In this document: positions 12,857 through 21,414 of the stretch, piece after piece
How the letters are laid out: every line of letters starts with the position of its first letter
How positions within the stretch are numbered: the stretch's first letter is position 1
Source of the DNA: Nocardioides sp.
GTDB taxonomy: Bacteria; Actinomycetota; Actinomycetes; Propionibacteriales; Nocardioidaceae
DNA length: 35,256 nucleotides
Direction: 5' to 3'
Assembly: GCA_025936915.1 (NCBI GenBank)
Contig: JAICSK010000007.1
Coordinates: forward strand, 1 to 35,256
Notes under the pieces: generated by a model
Told to the model about the DNA's origin: nothing
The model's database searches: none
Seen by the model: the letters and a program-made list of their open reading frames with translations, nothing else
Made by a program: the position numbers and the translations under genes

Positions 12857-13930
12857 ATGCATCACCTGTCCCGGGATGAGGCGCGGCAGATCGTCATCCG
12901 AGCGACGATGCTCGACGCCGAGCGCCCGACCGACCTGCTGACGATGGTCGAGCACCTGACCGCGCTGCCCGTCGAGCCGACCCGGGCGATCGCCGCGAGC
13001 TACGACCTGGTCAGCTGGGCGCGCCTCGGCTCGTCGTACGAGCCGGAGGACCTCGACGACCTGCTCGCCGAGCGCGACCTCTACGAGGACGCCGACGGGA
13101 TCCGGCCCATGGCCGACCTCCGCCTGCACCTGGCCGAGATGGCGACCTGGCCGCCGTGGGACGGCACCCGCGACTGGCTGGAGGCCAACGAGCTGTTCCG
13201 CAACGAGGTGCTCGACATCCTCGACACCGACGGCCCGCTCCCCTCGCGCGACGTGCACGCGACCGCGCAGGTGCCGTGGCGGTCCTCGGGGTGGAACGTC
13301 GACCGCAACGTCCGGATGATGCTCGGTTGCCTGCTGGCTCGCGGCGAGGTGGCGGTCAACGGTCGCACCGGGACGCAGAAGAGGTACGACCTGGCCGAGC
13401 GGGTCTATCCCGAGGGTTTCGCGGCCGTGCCGCTCGAGGAGGCTCGCACCGAGCGCAACGCGCGACGGCTGCGCGCACTCGGCATCGCGCGGGCCAAGGG
13501 GACCGAGCTGCCGGGCGAGCCGGTCCACGTGGGCGACGCCGGCGAGCCGGCCGTGGTCGACGGGACGCCGGGCGAGTGGCGGGTGGACCCTGGTCAGCTG
13601 GGTCGGCCCTTCGCCGGGCGCACCGCGCTGCTGTCGCCGTTCGACCCGGTCTGCCGCGACCGGGTGCGGATGGCCGATCTGTTCGAGTTCGACTACGTGC
13701 TGGAGATGTACAAGCCGGCAGCCACACGGCGCTGGGGCTACTTCGCGCTGCCGATCCTGTACGGCGACCGGCTGGTCGGGAAGCTCGACGCCACCGCCGA
13801 CCGGAAGGCCGGGCGGTTCTTCGTCGATGCGGTGCACGAGGACGTGCCGTTCACCCGGGCGATGTCGACGGCCGTCGACGCCGAGATCACGGCGCTGAGC
13901 CAGTGGCTGGGGCTCACGCTCGAACGGTGA
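12857..13930 (+). CDS. Winged-helix DNA-binding domain protein, HTH_42/DUF1006 (AlkZ/YcaQ-like) family
   Basis: MHHLSRDEARQIVIRATML..., DLVSWARLGSSYEPEDLDDLL, RTALLSPFDPVCRDR, LPILYGDRLVGKLDATADRKAGRFFV. Confidence 0.85.
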   Translation: MHHLSRDEARQIVIRATMLDAERPTDLLTMVEHLTALPVEPTRAIAASYDLVSWARLGSSYEPEDLDDLLAERDLYEDADGIRPMADLRLHLAEMATWPPWDGTRDWLEANELFRNEVLDILDTDGPLPSRDVHATAQVPWRSSGWNVDRNVRMMLGCLLARGEVAVNGRTGTQKRYDLAERVYPEGFAAVPLEEARTERNARRLRALGIARAKGTELPGEPVHVGDAGEPAVVDGTPGEWRVDPGQLGRPFAGRTALLSPFDPVCRDRVRMADLFEFDYVLEMYKPAATRRWGYFALPILYGDRLVGKLDATADRKAGRFFVDAVHEDVPFTRAMSTAVDAEITALSQWLGLTLER

Positions 13931-14139
13931 GGTGGGGCGTCGTCGGGGCGTGGGGGTTCCGCAGGTCGGGGCCAGTAACCGGGGGCCGATCAGCCCGACG
14001 AGCCCTCACAGGGGGAGGCCGAGCTCGGCTCCGTCCCAGCGGCGCCGCAGCCACCGGTCGTGGGAGGCGGCCTCCCAGGCGTCGTGGGGGACGGCACGCT
14101 CGAGCGCTGCGGCGTACGCCGTGTGGGGCGGCGACCGGT

Positions 14140-15078
14140 TCAGAGCCCGCGCAGGAACTCGACCAAGCCGGCGAAGTAGGTGTCGGCGTCGTCGACCAGG
14201 GCGAGGTGGCTGCCGTCGGGCGAATGGTGGTAGCGGCCCTGCGGAAGCTGCTCGGCCATCCACCGCAGGTGGGCCGGGTCCATGGTGTCGTGCTCGGCCC
14301 CCATCACCAGGGTCGGGACGTCGACCCGCGCCAGATCGGCCGTGCGGTCCCAGTGCGCGAGCTTGCCGCTGGCGCCGAGCTCGCTCGGACCCTGCAGCGG
14401 CACGTAGATCGCGGGGTTGATGTGGTCGAACCCGCGCAGCACCGGGTCGGGCCAGTCCTCCTGGGGCAGCCGACAGACGTGGTGCACGTAGTGGTGCTCC
14501 ATCAGCAGCGCGTCGTACGACGGGTCGTCGGTCTCACCGGCGGCCTCGAGCCGCTTGATCTCGGCCAGCGCCTCCTGGTCCATCGCCGGCATCAGCACCT
14601 CCTCGGCATACCTGTTGTACGCCGGGATGCTGGCCATCATGTTCGAGATGACGAGTCCCTTGAGCTGCTGCTGGTGGGCCAGCGCGTACTCCAGGGCCAG
14701 GACGCCGCCCCACGACTGGCCGTAGAGCACGAAGTTCTCCGGCCCGAGGCCCAGCGCCAGGCGCACCTGCTCGACCTCGTCGACGAAGCGGTCGATCTCC
14801 CACAGCGACGGGTCGTCGGGCTGGTCGCTGAAGTGCGACCCGAGCTGGTCGTAGAAGTAGTACTCGACACCGGCGGCCGGCAGGTAGGAGTCGCAGGTCT
14901 CGAGGTACTCGTGCGTCGCCCCTGGCCCGCCGTGCAGCAGCAACACCTTGAGCCTCGGGTTGTTGCCCACCCGCTTGGTCCAGACCCGGAACTCACCGGA
15001 CGGAGTGGACACGGGGACCATCCGCACGCCGCCGGCGATGCGGTCGGGCCGGCCCGAGGAGTCGAGGTAGTCGCTCAC
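14140..15078 (-). CDS. Proline iminopeptidase-family (S33) alpha/beta hydrolase
   Basis: LLLHGGPGATHEYLE, YYFYDQLGSHFSDQPDD, FVLYGQSWGGVLALEYALAHQ, MGAEHDTMDP, SPDGSHLALVDD. Confidence 0.88.
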   Translation of the reverse strand: MSDYLDSSGRPDRIAGGVRMVPVSTPSGEFRVWTKRVGNNPRLKVLLLHGGPGATHEYLETCDSYLPAAGVEYYFYDQLGSHFSDQPDDPSLWEIDRFVDEVEQVRLALGLGPENFVLYGQSWGGVLALEYALAHQQQLKGLVISNMMASIPAYNRYAEEVLMPAMDQEALAEIKRLEAAGETDDPSYDALLMEHHYVHHVCRLPQEDWPDPVLRGFDHINPAIYVPLQGPSELGASGKLAHWDRTADLARVDVPTLVMGAEHDTMDPAHLRWMAEQLPQGRYHHSPDGSHLALVDDADTYFAGLVEFLRGL

Positions 15079-15090
15079 CGGGCGAGCATG

Positions 15091-17865
15091 TCACGCACGC
15101 GGCGCTGCTGGGGCTCCCGACGACCGCATCGCGGGAGTGAGCAGCTCGGCCAGCTCGGCGCGTGAGCCGATCCCGAGCTTCGTGTAGACCTTGCGCAGGT
15201 GGTACTCGACGGTCTTGGGGCTCAGGAACAGGGCGGCGGCGGCCTCCCGGGTGGTGCGCCCCTCGACCAGCAGCATGCTGACCTGCAGCTCCTGCGGCGT
15301 CAGCGAGCCCCGTGGGTCCGCATCGCGGCGCTGCACCGACTCCCCCGTGGCGGCCAGCTCGACCGCGGCGCGCTCGGCCCAGCGCGCCGCGCCCAGGTCC
15401 TCGAACTCGTCGAGGGCCTCGCGCAGCTGCTCCCGCGCCAGCACGCGGTGAGAGGAACGACGCAGGCGCTCGCCGTAGGCGAGGCGCGTGCGCGCGGTCT
15501 CGAACCGGTCGAGGGTGACGCCATGCGCCTCGAGTGCGGCCTCGAACCGCGAAGGGGCGGCGTCTTCGTCGGCCAGCAGACCGTGCGCACGTTCGGACCG
15601 CGCGAGCGCCCAGGGCTGCCCCTTCTCCCGGGCGGAGCGCTCGTACGCCGTGGCGATCGCCCGCGCCTCGTCGGCCAGGCCGAGCCGCAGCAGCGCCTCG
15701 ACGAGCTCCGCGGCCGGCACCAGGTCGGCGTCCGCGAGCTCGTGCACCTCGAGCAGGCGGAGCAACCCCCGGAACGCCTCGACGGCCCGCGAGGGGTCGC
15801 CGAGAGACAGCTCCAGGTCTCCCAGGGCGTAGCGGGTCCACGCCTCGGCCATGTGCACCTGGTCGCTGGCGGGCGCTGCCAGCACGGCAGCCGCGTGCTC
15901 CCGGCACCGGTCCTCGTGGCCCTGCCGGGACTCCAGCCAGGCCAGGCCCGCCAGCGACATCACCCGGATGGTCGCCTGGCCGGTCTCCTCGGCGAGGCGG
16001 ACCGACTCGGCGTAGTTGGCCTCCGCCTCGACCCAGGCGGACGTGGTGGCCTGGTCTCGAGCGACGTGGAAGAGGACGGCGGGCAGCGGCCCGATCCCCA
16101 CCTTCCCCCGCACTTCGTCCACGACCTCGCGCACCCCCCGGCCGCCGGTCGTGTCGCGCAGGTACAGCGGCAGCTGCATCACCAGCGACAACCGGTCGGG
16201 GTCCTGGTAGAGCGCGGGGGTCGCCTCGACCAGGGGGACCGCTGCCCGCAGCTCCTCGACGCCCCCAGGCTGACCGGCGAGCACTCGGGCCACGCCCGAC
16301 GCGATCAGACCGAGCGCGCGGGCGCGAGGGTCGGAGACGCCCGGGGCCAGGGCGTTCAGACGGTGCGCGACGGCGCGGGCGACGGCCGCGTCCGCGAGGT
16401 AGAAGTTCGCGTTCACGGCATCGGCGAGGATCACCGTCTCCTCGTCGGGATCCCCGGCCAGGTCCGCAGCGGCGACCAGCATCTCCCGGGCGTCTCGCAC
16501 CCGCCCGGTCCGGAGCGCGATGGCGCCGCGCACGGCGAGCTCGCGCATCCGCCCGGTCCGACCGGGCTGCTCGCGGGCGTGGGAGTCGAGCACGGCGAGC
16601 GCGCGCTCGGTCAGCCCGGCCGACCACGCCGTCTCGGCGGCGTCCAGCAGGAGCTCGGCCCGGCGTTCGCGGTCCGGACACAGCCGGGCGGACCGCTCGA
16701 ACGCGCCCGAGGCGACGGAGTACGCCGACCGGTCCCGCGCTCGTTCGGCGGCCTGGGCCATCAGCCCGGAGACCTCGGCGTCCGGTTGCCACACCGACCC
16801 GGCCAGGTGCCACGCGCGCCGGTCCGGGTCGCCCTCGGGCAGCGCCTCCGCCACGGCCCGGTGGGCCTCACGCCGCTCCCGAGCCGCAGCGCGAGAGTAG
16901 ATCGCGGCCCGGACCAAGGGGTGCCGGAAGGTGATCCGGTCAGCCTCGATGCTGATCAGACCGTCGTCCTCCGCCTCGGCAAGACTCTCGGCATCGAGGC
17001 CCAGGTGTGCGCTCGCACGCGTGGTCACCAGGAGGTCGCCCGCGCACATCGCAGCCACCAGGAGGACCCCACGGCAGGTCTCGTCCAGACGGTCGAGCCG
17101 CCGGGCGAACGCCGCCGTCACCGCGTCCGGCACCCGCACCGGCAGGTCCGAGGGCTCGATCGCGAGGGCGTCGAGTGCGTCGAGGTCGTCGCCGGCCAGC
17201 TCGACCAGAGCCAGGGGGTTGCCGGCCGCGAGGGCGAGGAGCGGCTCGACGCGGCCGGGGTCGAGCGGCACGCCCGCGGTCCTGGTGACCAGCGCCGCCG
17301 CGGCGTTGTCGTCCAACCCCGCCAGGTGCGCCACGGGAAGACCGGACACCAGCACGTCCGCCTCCCCGGTCCGCACCGCGGCCAGCACCGCGATCGGGTC
17401 GGCGGCCACCCGTCTCGCCGCGAAGACGATCGCCTCCGCCGACGGCAGGTCGAGCAGATGCAGGTCATCGACCACCACAGCGACCGGGCCCTCCTCGGCG
17501 AACCGGGACCACAGGCTCAGCACGGCGGCGCCGATCAGGAAGCGGTCACCGCTCACACTCCGCGCGGCGGAAAGGGCCAGCGCAGCCGACAGCGCCTCCG
17601 CCTGCGGCGGTGACAGGCCGTCCATGCTGTCCAGGGCGGGGCGCAACAGCTGGAGCAGGCCGGCGAACGGGATGTGCCGCTCGGCCTCGAGGCCGGTCGC
17701 GCGGAGCACCCGCAGGTCGCCGAGCGAGGCGACCACGTCCTCGAGCAGCGCCGTCTTCCCGACGCCCGGCTCACCCATGAGCACCAGGGTGCCGCCGACC
17801 CCGAGTCTCGCCGTTGCGACCAGACGGCCGACAGCCTCGCGCTCTGAGTCCCTCCCCAGCAGCAC
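15091..17865 (-). CDS. Large ATP-binding LuxR-family (LAL) transcriptional regulator
   Basis: 924 aa; Walker A MGEPGVGKTALLE, Walker B VAVVVDDLHLLD, C-terminal LuxR HTH LTPQELQVSMLLVEGRTTREAAAALFLSPKTVEYHLRKVYTKLGIGSRAELAELL. Confidence 0.93.
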   Translation of the reverse strand: MLLGRDSEREAVGRLVATARLGVGGTLVLMGEPGVGKTALLEDVVASLGDLRVLRATGLEAERHIPFAGLLQLLRPALDSMDGLSPPQAEALSAALALSAARSVSGDRFLIGAAVLSLWSRFAEEGPVAVVVDDLHLLDLPSAEAIVFAARRVAADPIAVLAAVRTGEADVLVSGLPVAHLAGLDDNAAAALVTRTAGVPLDPGRVEPLLALAAGNPLALVELAGDDLDALDALAIEPSDLPVRVPDAVTAAFARRLDRLDETCRGVLLVAAMCAGDLLVTTRASAHLGLDAESLAEAEDDGLISIEADRITFRHPLVRAAIYSRAAARERREAHRAVAEALPEGDPDRRAWHLAGSVWQPDAEVSGLMAQAAERARDRSAYSVASGAFERSARLCPDRERRAELLLDAAETAWSAGLTERALAVLDSHAREQPGRTGRMRELAVRGAIALRTGRVRDAREMLVAAADLAGDPDEETVILADAVNANFYLADAAVARAVAHRLNALAPGVSDPRARALGLIASGVARVLAGQPGGVEELRAAVPLVEATPALYQDPDRLSLVMQLPLYLRDTTGGRGVREVVDEVRGKVGIGPLPAVLFHVARDQATTSAWVEAEANYAESVRLAEETGQATIRVMSLAGLAWLESRQGHEDRCREHAAAVLAAPASDQVHMAEAWTRYALGDLELSLGDPSRAVEAFRGLLRLLEVHELADADLVPAAELVEALLRLGLADEARAIATAYERSAREKGQPWALARSERAHGLLADEDAAPSRFEAALEAHGVTLDRFETARTRLAYGERLRRSSHRVLAREQLREALDEFEDLGAARWAERAAVELAATGESVQRRDADPRGSLTPQELQVSMLLVEGRTTREAAAALFLSPKTVEYHLRKVYTKLGIGSRAELAELLTPAMRSSGAPAAPRA

Positions 17866-18022
17866 CCGAGGAGTCTAGGCCCGGCCGGAGCCGGCCCCAG
17901 GTCGGGCCGCGCGGCAGAACTAGGGGGGTCTCCGGATGCGGTGCCGCCGCAGCCGCGGCCACGGTGGTGTTCACACACATGCCGGCCGCGGGCCCACCCG
18001 ATCGGCTGAGAACGGAGTCAGC
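17866..18022. promoter_or_regulatory. Divergent intergenic region between the LAL regulator and the osmC-like operon
   Basis: 157 nt between divergent starts; palindrome GGCCGG-AG-CCGGCC at 17883-17896; -10-like TAGACT 6 nt upstream of the regulator GTG. Confidence 0.5.
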
Positions 18023-18580
18023 ATGACCATCACCGCACCCATCGACAACGGCGTCAACGTCGAGGCTCTGCTCGGAGCGCGAGCCGCGCTGGCGGAGACG
18101 CCGGAGATCGCCCAGTTCACCTGGCGCTCCTCGGTCTCGTGGATCAACGGCACGCACAGCCGCTCCGAGGTCGAGAGCTTCTACGGCTTCTCCGACGAGC
18201 AGGTCCACCACCAGTCGTTCACCATCGACGCCGACCACCCGCTGCAGTTCGCGGCGCAGGACATCGGCCCGACGCCGGTCGAGTACGTCCTGGTCGGGCT
18301 CGGTGCCTGCCTCACCGCCGGTGTGGCCGCCGTCGCCCAGCAGCGCGAGATCCAGCTGCGCTCGGTCAGGGCGACCCTGTCGGCCGACATGGACATCCAC
18401 GGCATCCTCGGCGCCGACCCGGATGTCCGCAACGGCTTCAGCGGCGTCAAGGTCGACTACGAGATCGACGCCGACGCCTCCGCCGAGGACATCGAGGCTC
18501 TGGTGGCGCAGTCGCAGAAGCGGTCGGCCGTCTTCGACATCGTGGCCAACCCGACCGACGTCACCGTGACCGTGGTCTGA
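18023..18580 (+). CDS. OsmC-family protein with a single cysteine
   Basis: MTITAPIDNGVNVEALLGARAAL...HPLQFAAQDIGPTPVEYVLVGLGACLTAGVAAVAQQREI; GGAG Shine-Dalgarno. Confidence 0.88.
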   Translation: MTITAPIDNGVNVEALLGARAALAETPEIAQFTWRSSVSWINGTHSRSEVESFYGFSDEQVHHQSFTIDADHPLQFAAQDIGPTPVEYVLVGLGACLTAGVAAVAQQREIQLRSVRATLSADMDIHGILGADPDVRNGFSGVKVDYEIDADASAEDIEALVAQSQKRSAVFDIVANPTDVTVTVV

Positions 18581-18590
18581 GGGTGCGCTG

Positions 18591-19793
18591 ATGCCGACCG
18601 TCACCGCGGTCGTGGTCGGAGCCGGGCACTGCGGACTCGCCATGAGCCGCCACCTCACCTCGCGCTCGATCGACCACGTGGTCCTCGAGCGCGGGGAGGT
18701 GGCGCAGTCCTGGCGCACCCAGCGGTGGGACTCGCTCCGGCTCCTCACCCCGAACTGGATGACCCGGTTGCCCGGGTGGGAGTACGGCGGTGACGATCCC
18801 GACGGCTTCCTGTCCGCCGGAGAGGTGGCCGACCTCGTGGCGGGATACGCCGAGGCGTCGGCCGCCCCGGTGGTCACGGGAGCCACCGTCACGGCCGTCC
18901 GTCCGGGTCCCGGTGGGTTCGAGGTCGACACCGACCAGGGCCGGTGGACGGCGCGCACCGTCGTCCTTGCCGCCGGCGCCACCCGGGCCTTCGTCCCCGC
19001 CGTCGCGCGGCGACTGCCCGGCCTGGCGTCCATGACCGCGCTGCAGTACCGGCATCCCGAGCAGCTCCCCGAGGGCGGAGTCCTCGTCGTGGGCGGCTCC
19101 GCCAGCGGCGTACAGATCGCCGACGAGCTGCAACGCTCGGGCCGGCAGGTCACGCTGTCGGTGGGCGAGCACGTGCGCGTTCCCCGGACCTACCGGGGAC
19201 GCGACATCCTCTGGTGGCTGGACCACCTCGGGATCCTCGACGAGCGTTGGGACGAGGTGGACGACGTCGTCCGAGCGCGTCATCTGCCCTCGCTGCAGCT
19301 CGTCGGTGCTGCACACACGCTCGACCTGAACACGCTCCAAGCCAGGGGCGTCCGCGTCGTGGGTCGCTTCGCCGGGATCCGCGACGGCGTGGCCCAGCTC
19401 TCGGGCGCCCTCACCAACGTCTGCGTGCTCGCCGACCTCAAGCTCGGGCGGCTGCTCTCCACCATCGACGAGTACGCCGGCGGCCGCGGCGACCGCCCCG
19501 AGCCCACGAGACTCCGGGAGCGCCCTCCCCTCGGGCTCCCGCTGCACACCGGCGAGCTCCGCTCGATCGTGTGGGCCACCGGCATCGGGCCGGACTTCTC
19601 CTGGGTCGACGTCCCCGTCTTCGACCACCGGGGCCGGTTGCTCCACGAGGGCGGCGTGACCCGGTGGCCCGGTCTCTACGTCCTCGGGCTGCCGATGCTG
19701 AGGCGCCGCCGCTCGACGTACCTCGACGGCGCCCGACTCGACGTGGCCGACCTGGCCGCGCACCTCACCGACTCCCTGCAGGAGGCATCGTGA
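18591..19793 (+). CDS. FAD-dependent oxidoreductase, flavin-containing monooxygenase/CzcO-like
   Basis: VVVGAGHCGLAMSRHL dinucleotide fold, WRTQRWDSLRLLTPNWMTRLPG, second nucleotide fold VLVVGGSASGVQIADEL. Confidence 0.88.
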   Translation: MPTVTAVVVGAGHCGLAMSRHLTSRSIDHVVLERGEVAQSWRTQRWDSLRLLTPNWMTRLPGWEYGGDDPDGFLSAGEVADLVAGYAEASAAPVVTGATVTAVRPGPGGFEVDTDQGRWTARTVVLAAGATRAFVPAVARRLPGLASMTALQYRHPEQLPEGGVLVVGGSASGVQIADELQRSGRQVTLSVGEHVRVPRTYRGRDILWWLDHLGILDERWDEVDDVVRARHLPSLQLVGAAHTLDLNTLQARGVRVVGRFAGIRDGVAQLSGALTNVCVLADLKLGRLLSTIDEYAGGRGDRPEPTRLRERPPLGLPLHTGELRSIVWATGIGPDFSWVDVPVFDHRGRLLHEGGVTRWPGLYVLGLPMLRRRRSTYLDGARLDVADLAAHLTDSLQEAS

Positions 19794-20155
19794 ACACTCA
19801 TCCGCTGGCGACGTCGGTCGCCACCGCGGTCGCCGACCGGGCGCTCGACCGCCTCAGCGACCACCTCACCGACGAGATCCGGCTCCGGGCTCTCCTGCCC
19901 GGCGGATCGATCGAGGAGAACGGCCGCGAGGCCGTCCTGGCCCGGTTCGACGACTGGTTCGGCAGCCACGACACCGTGGTGCTCAGCGATGTCGCGGGTG
20001 ACGACATCGGCGACCGGGTGCTGGTGCACTACAAGCTGACCATCGACCCCGACGGCGACAGCAGGGTGCTCAGCCAGACCGTCGTCTGCTCGGTGTACGA
20101 CGGCCTGATCGGCCGCATGGACCTGGTCTGCTCCGGCTACCGGACCCCGTCATGA
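19790..20155 (+). CDS. SnoaL/NTF2-like small protein
   Basis: GTG at 19790 overlaps the upstream stop (GTGA), GGAGG Shine-Dalgarno; 121 aa ending VLVHYKLTIDPDGDSRVLSQTVVCSVYDGLIGRMDLVCSGYRTPS. Confidence 0.8.
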   Translation: MNTHPLATSVATAVADRALDRLSDHLTDEIRLRALLPGGSIEENGREAVLARFDDWFGSHDTVVLSDVAGDDIGDRVLVHYKLTIDPDGDSRVLSQTVVCSVYDGLIGRMDLVCSGYRTPS

Positions 20156-21414
20156 GCACCCCGGCAGAGACCGCCCGGGACGCGGCTCTCGATCAGTGGG
20201 GCGACCACGACCCCGACCGACCCTTCCCCCTCTACGACAGGGTCCTCGGGTCGGGGCCCGTCCACGACGTCACCCTGTCCGACGGGCACCGGGCCGTCCT
20301 CGTCCTCGGGTACACCGCGACGCGCGAGGCCCTGACCCATCCGGACCTGTCCAAGGACATGCTCGCCGCCCTGGCCGACGGCGACTCGGTCGTCGCCGAG
20401 GGTCTCCCTGGCCCGGCGTTCGCCCGGCACATGCTCAGCGTCGACCCGCCGGACCACACTCGGCTCCGCAAGCTCGCGGCCGGGGCCTTCCGCCGAGCCC
20501 GGATGGAGGCGCTGGAGCCGCGGATCCGAGAGCTGGCCGACGAGCTGCTCGGCGAGCTCGCCTGCGCCGAGGGGCCCGTCGACCTGGTCGTCGGGTTCGC
20601 CCGTCCGTTCCCGTTCGCGGTGCTCGGCGAGCTGCTCGGCATCGACCGCGACGACCAACAGCGTCTCTCGGTCTGGTTCACCGCCCTGCTCGCGCCCTAC
20701 TCCGCTGCCGAGCCGCCGCCCGAGGCGGTGGCAGCCTCGGACGCCATCGTCGGTCACCTCAACGACCTCGTCGACGACCGTTGGACGTCGCCGTCCGAGG
20801 ACCTCGTCGGCGACCTCGTGCGGGCCTGCCGGGGCGACCTCCTGACCCGTCAGGAGCTTCTCTCGACACTGTTCCAGCTGATCGTCGCCGGACACGACAC
20901 CACGACCAGCCTGATCGGCAACGGGGTCGCGCTGCTGCTGCAGGACGTCGCCCAGCTGGACGCTCTGGTGGCCGACCCTGCGCTGGTGCCCAGAGCCGTC
21001 GAGGAGATGCTCCGCGTCGATCCACCCGCCCACCACGCGACCTTCCGGTACGCCATCCGCGACACCACGATCGCCGGGGTGACGGTCCCGTCCGGCGTTC
21101 AGGTCCTGGTGAACCTCGCCGCCGCCGGGCGAGACCCCGAACGCACCGACGACCCCGAGGTCTTCGACGTACGACGCGTCGGTGCCGCGCACGTGGCCTT
21201 CGGCCACGGGGTCCACCACTGTCTCGGAGCACCCCTTGCCCGGCTGGAGGCGCAGATCGCCTTCACCGAGCTGGTCCGGCGGTTCCCGCGGATGCGGCTC
21301 GCCGTACCACCGGAGGACCTCCACTGGGACCACGGCGACGGGCTCGTCCTGAGGGGGCTGTCGTCCCTGCCGGTCTTGCTGGGCCCGTCTCCCGAGGACG
21401 ACAATTCCCCATGA
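20152..21414 (+). CDS. Cytochrome P450
   Basis: I-helix AGHDTTTS, EEMLR (ExxR), heme loop FGHGVHHCLGAPLARLE. Confidence 0.96.
   Translation: MSTPAETARDAALDQWGDHDPDRPFPLYDRVLGSGPVHDVTLSDGHRAVLVLGYTATREALTHPDLSKDMLAALADGDSVVAEGLPGPAFARHMLSVDPPDHTRLRKLAAGAFRRARMEALEPRIRELADELLGELACAEGPVDLVVGFARPFPFAVLGELLGIDRDDQQRLSVWFTALLAPYSAAEPPPEAVAASDAIVGHLNDLVDDRWTSPSEDLVGDLVRACRGDLLTRQELLSTLFQLIVAGHDTTTSLIGNGVALLLQDVAQLDALVADPALVPRAVEEMLRVDPPAHHATFRYAIRDTTIAGVTVPSGVQVLVNLAAAGRDPERTDDPEVFDVRRVGAAHVAFGHGVHHCLGAPLARLEAQIAFTELVRRFPRMRLAVPPEDLHWDHGDGLVLRGLSSLPVLLGPSPEDDNSP

Noticed and set aside
15199-17613. 804-aa plus-strand ORF opposite the LAL regulator
   Set aside because: Shadow ORF; the minus strand has clear Walker A/B and LuxR HTH motifs.
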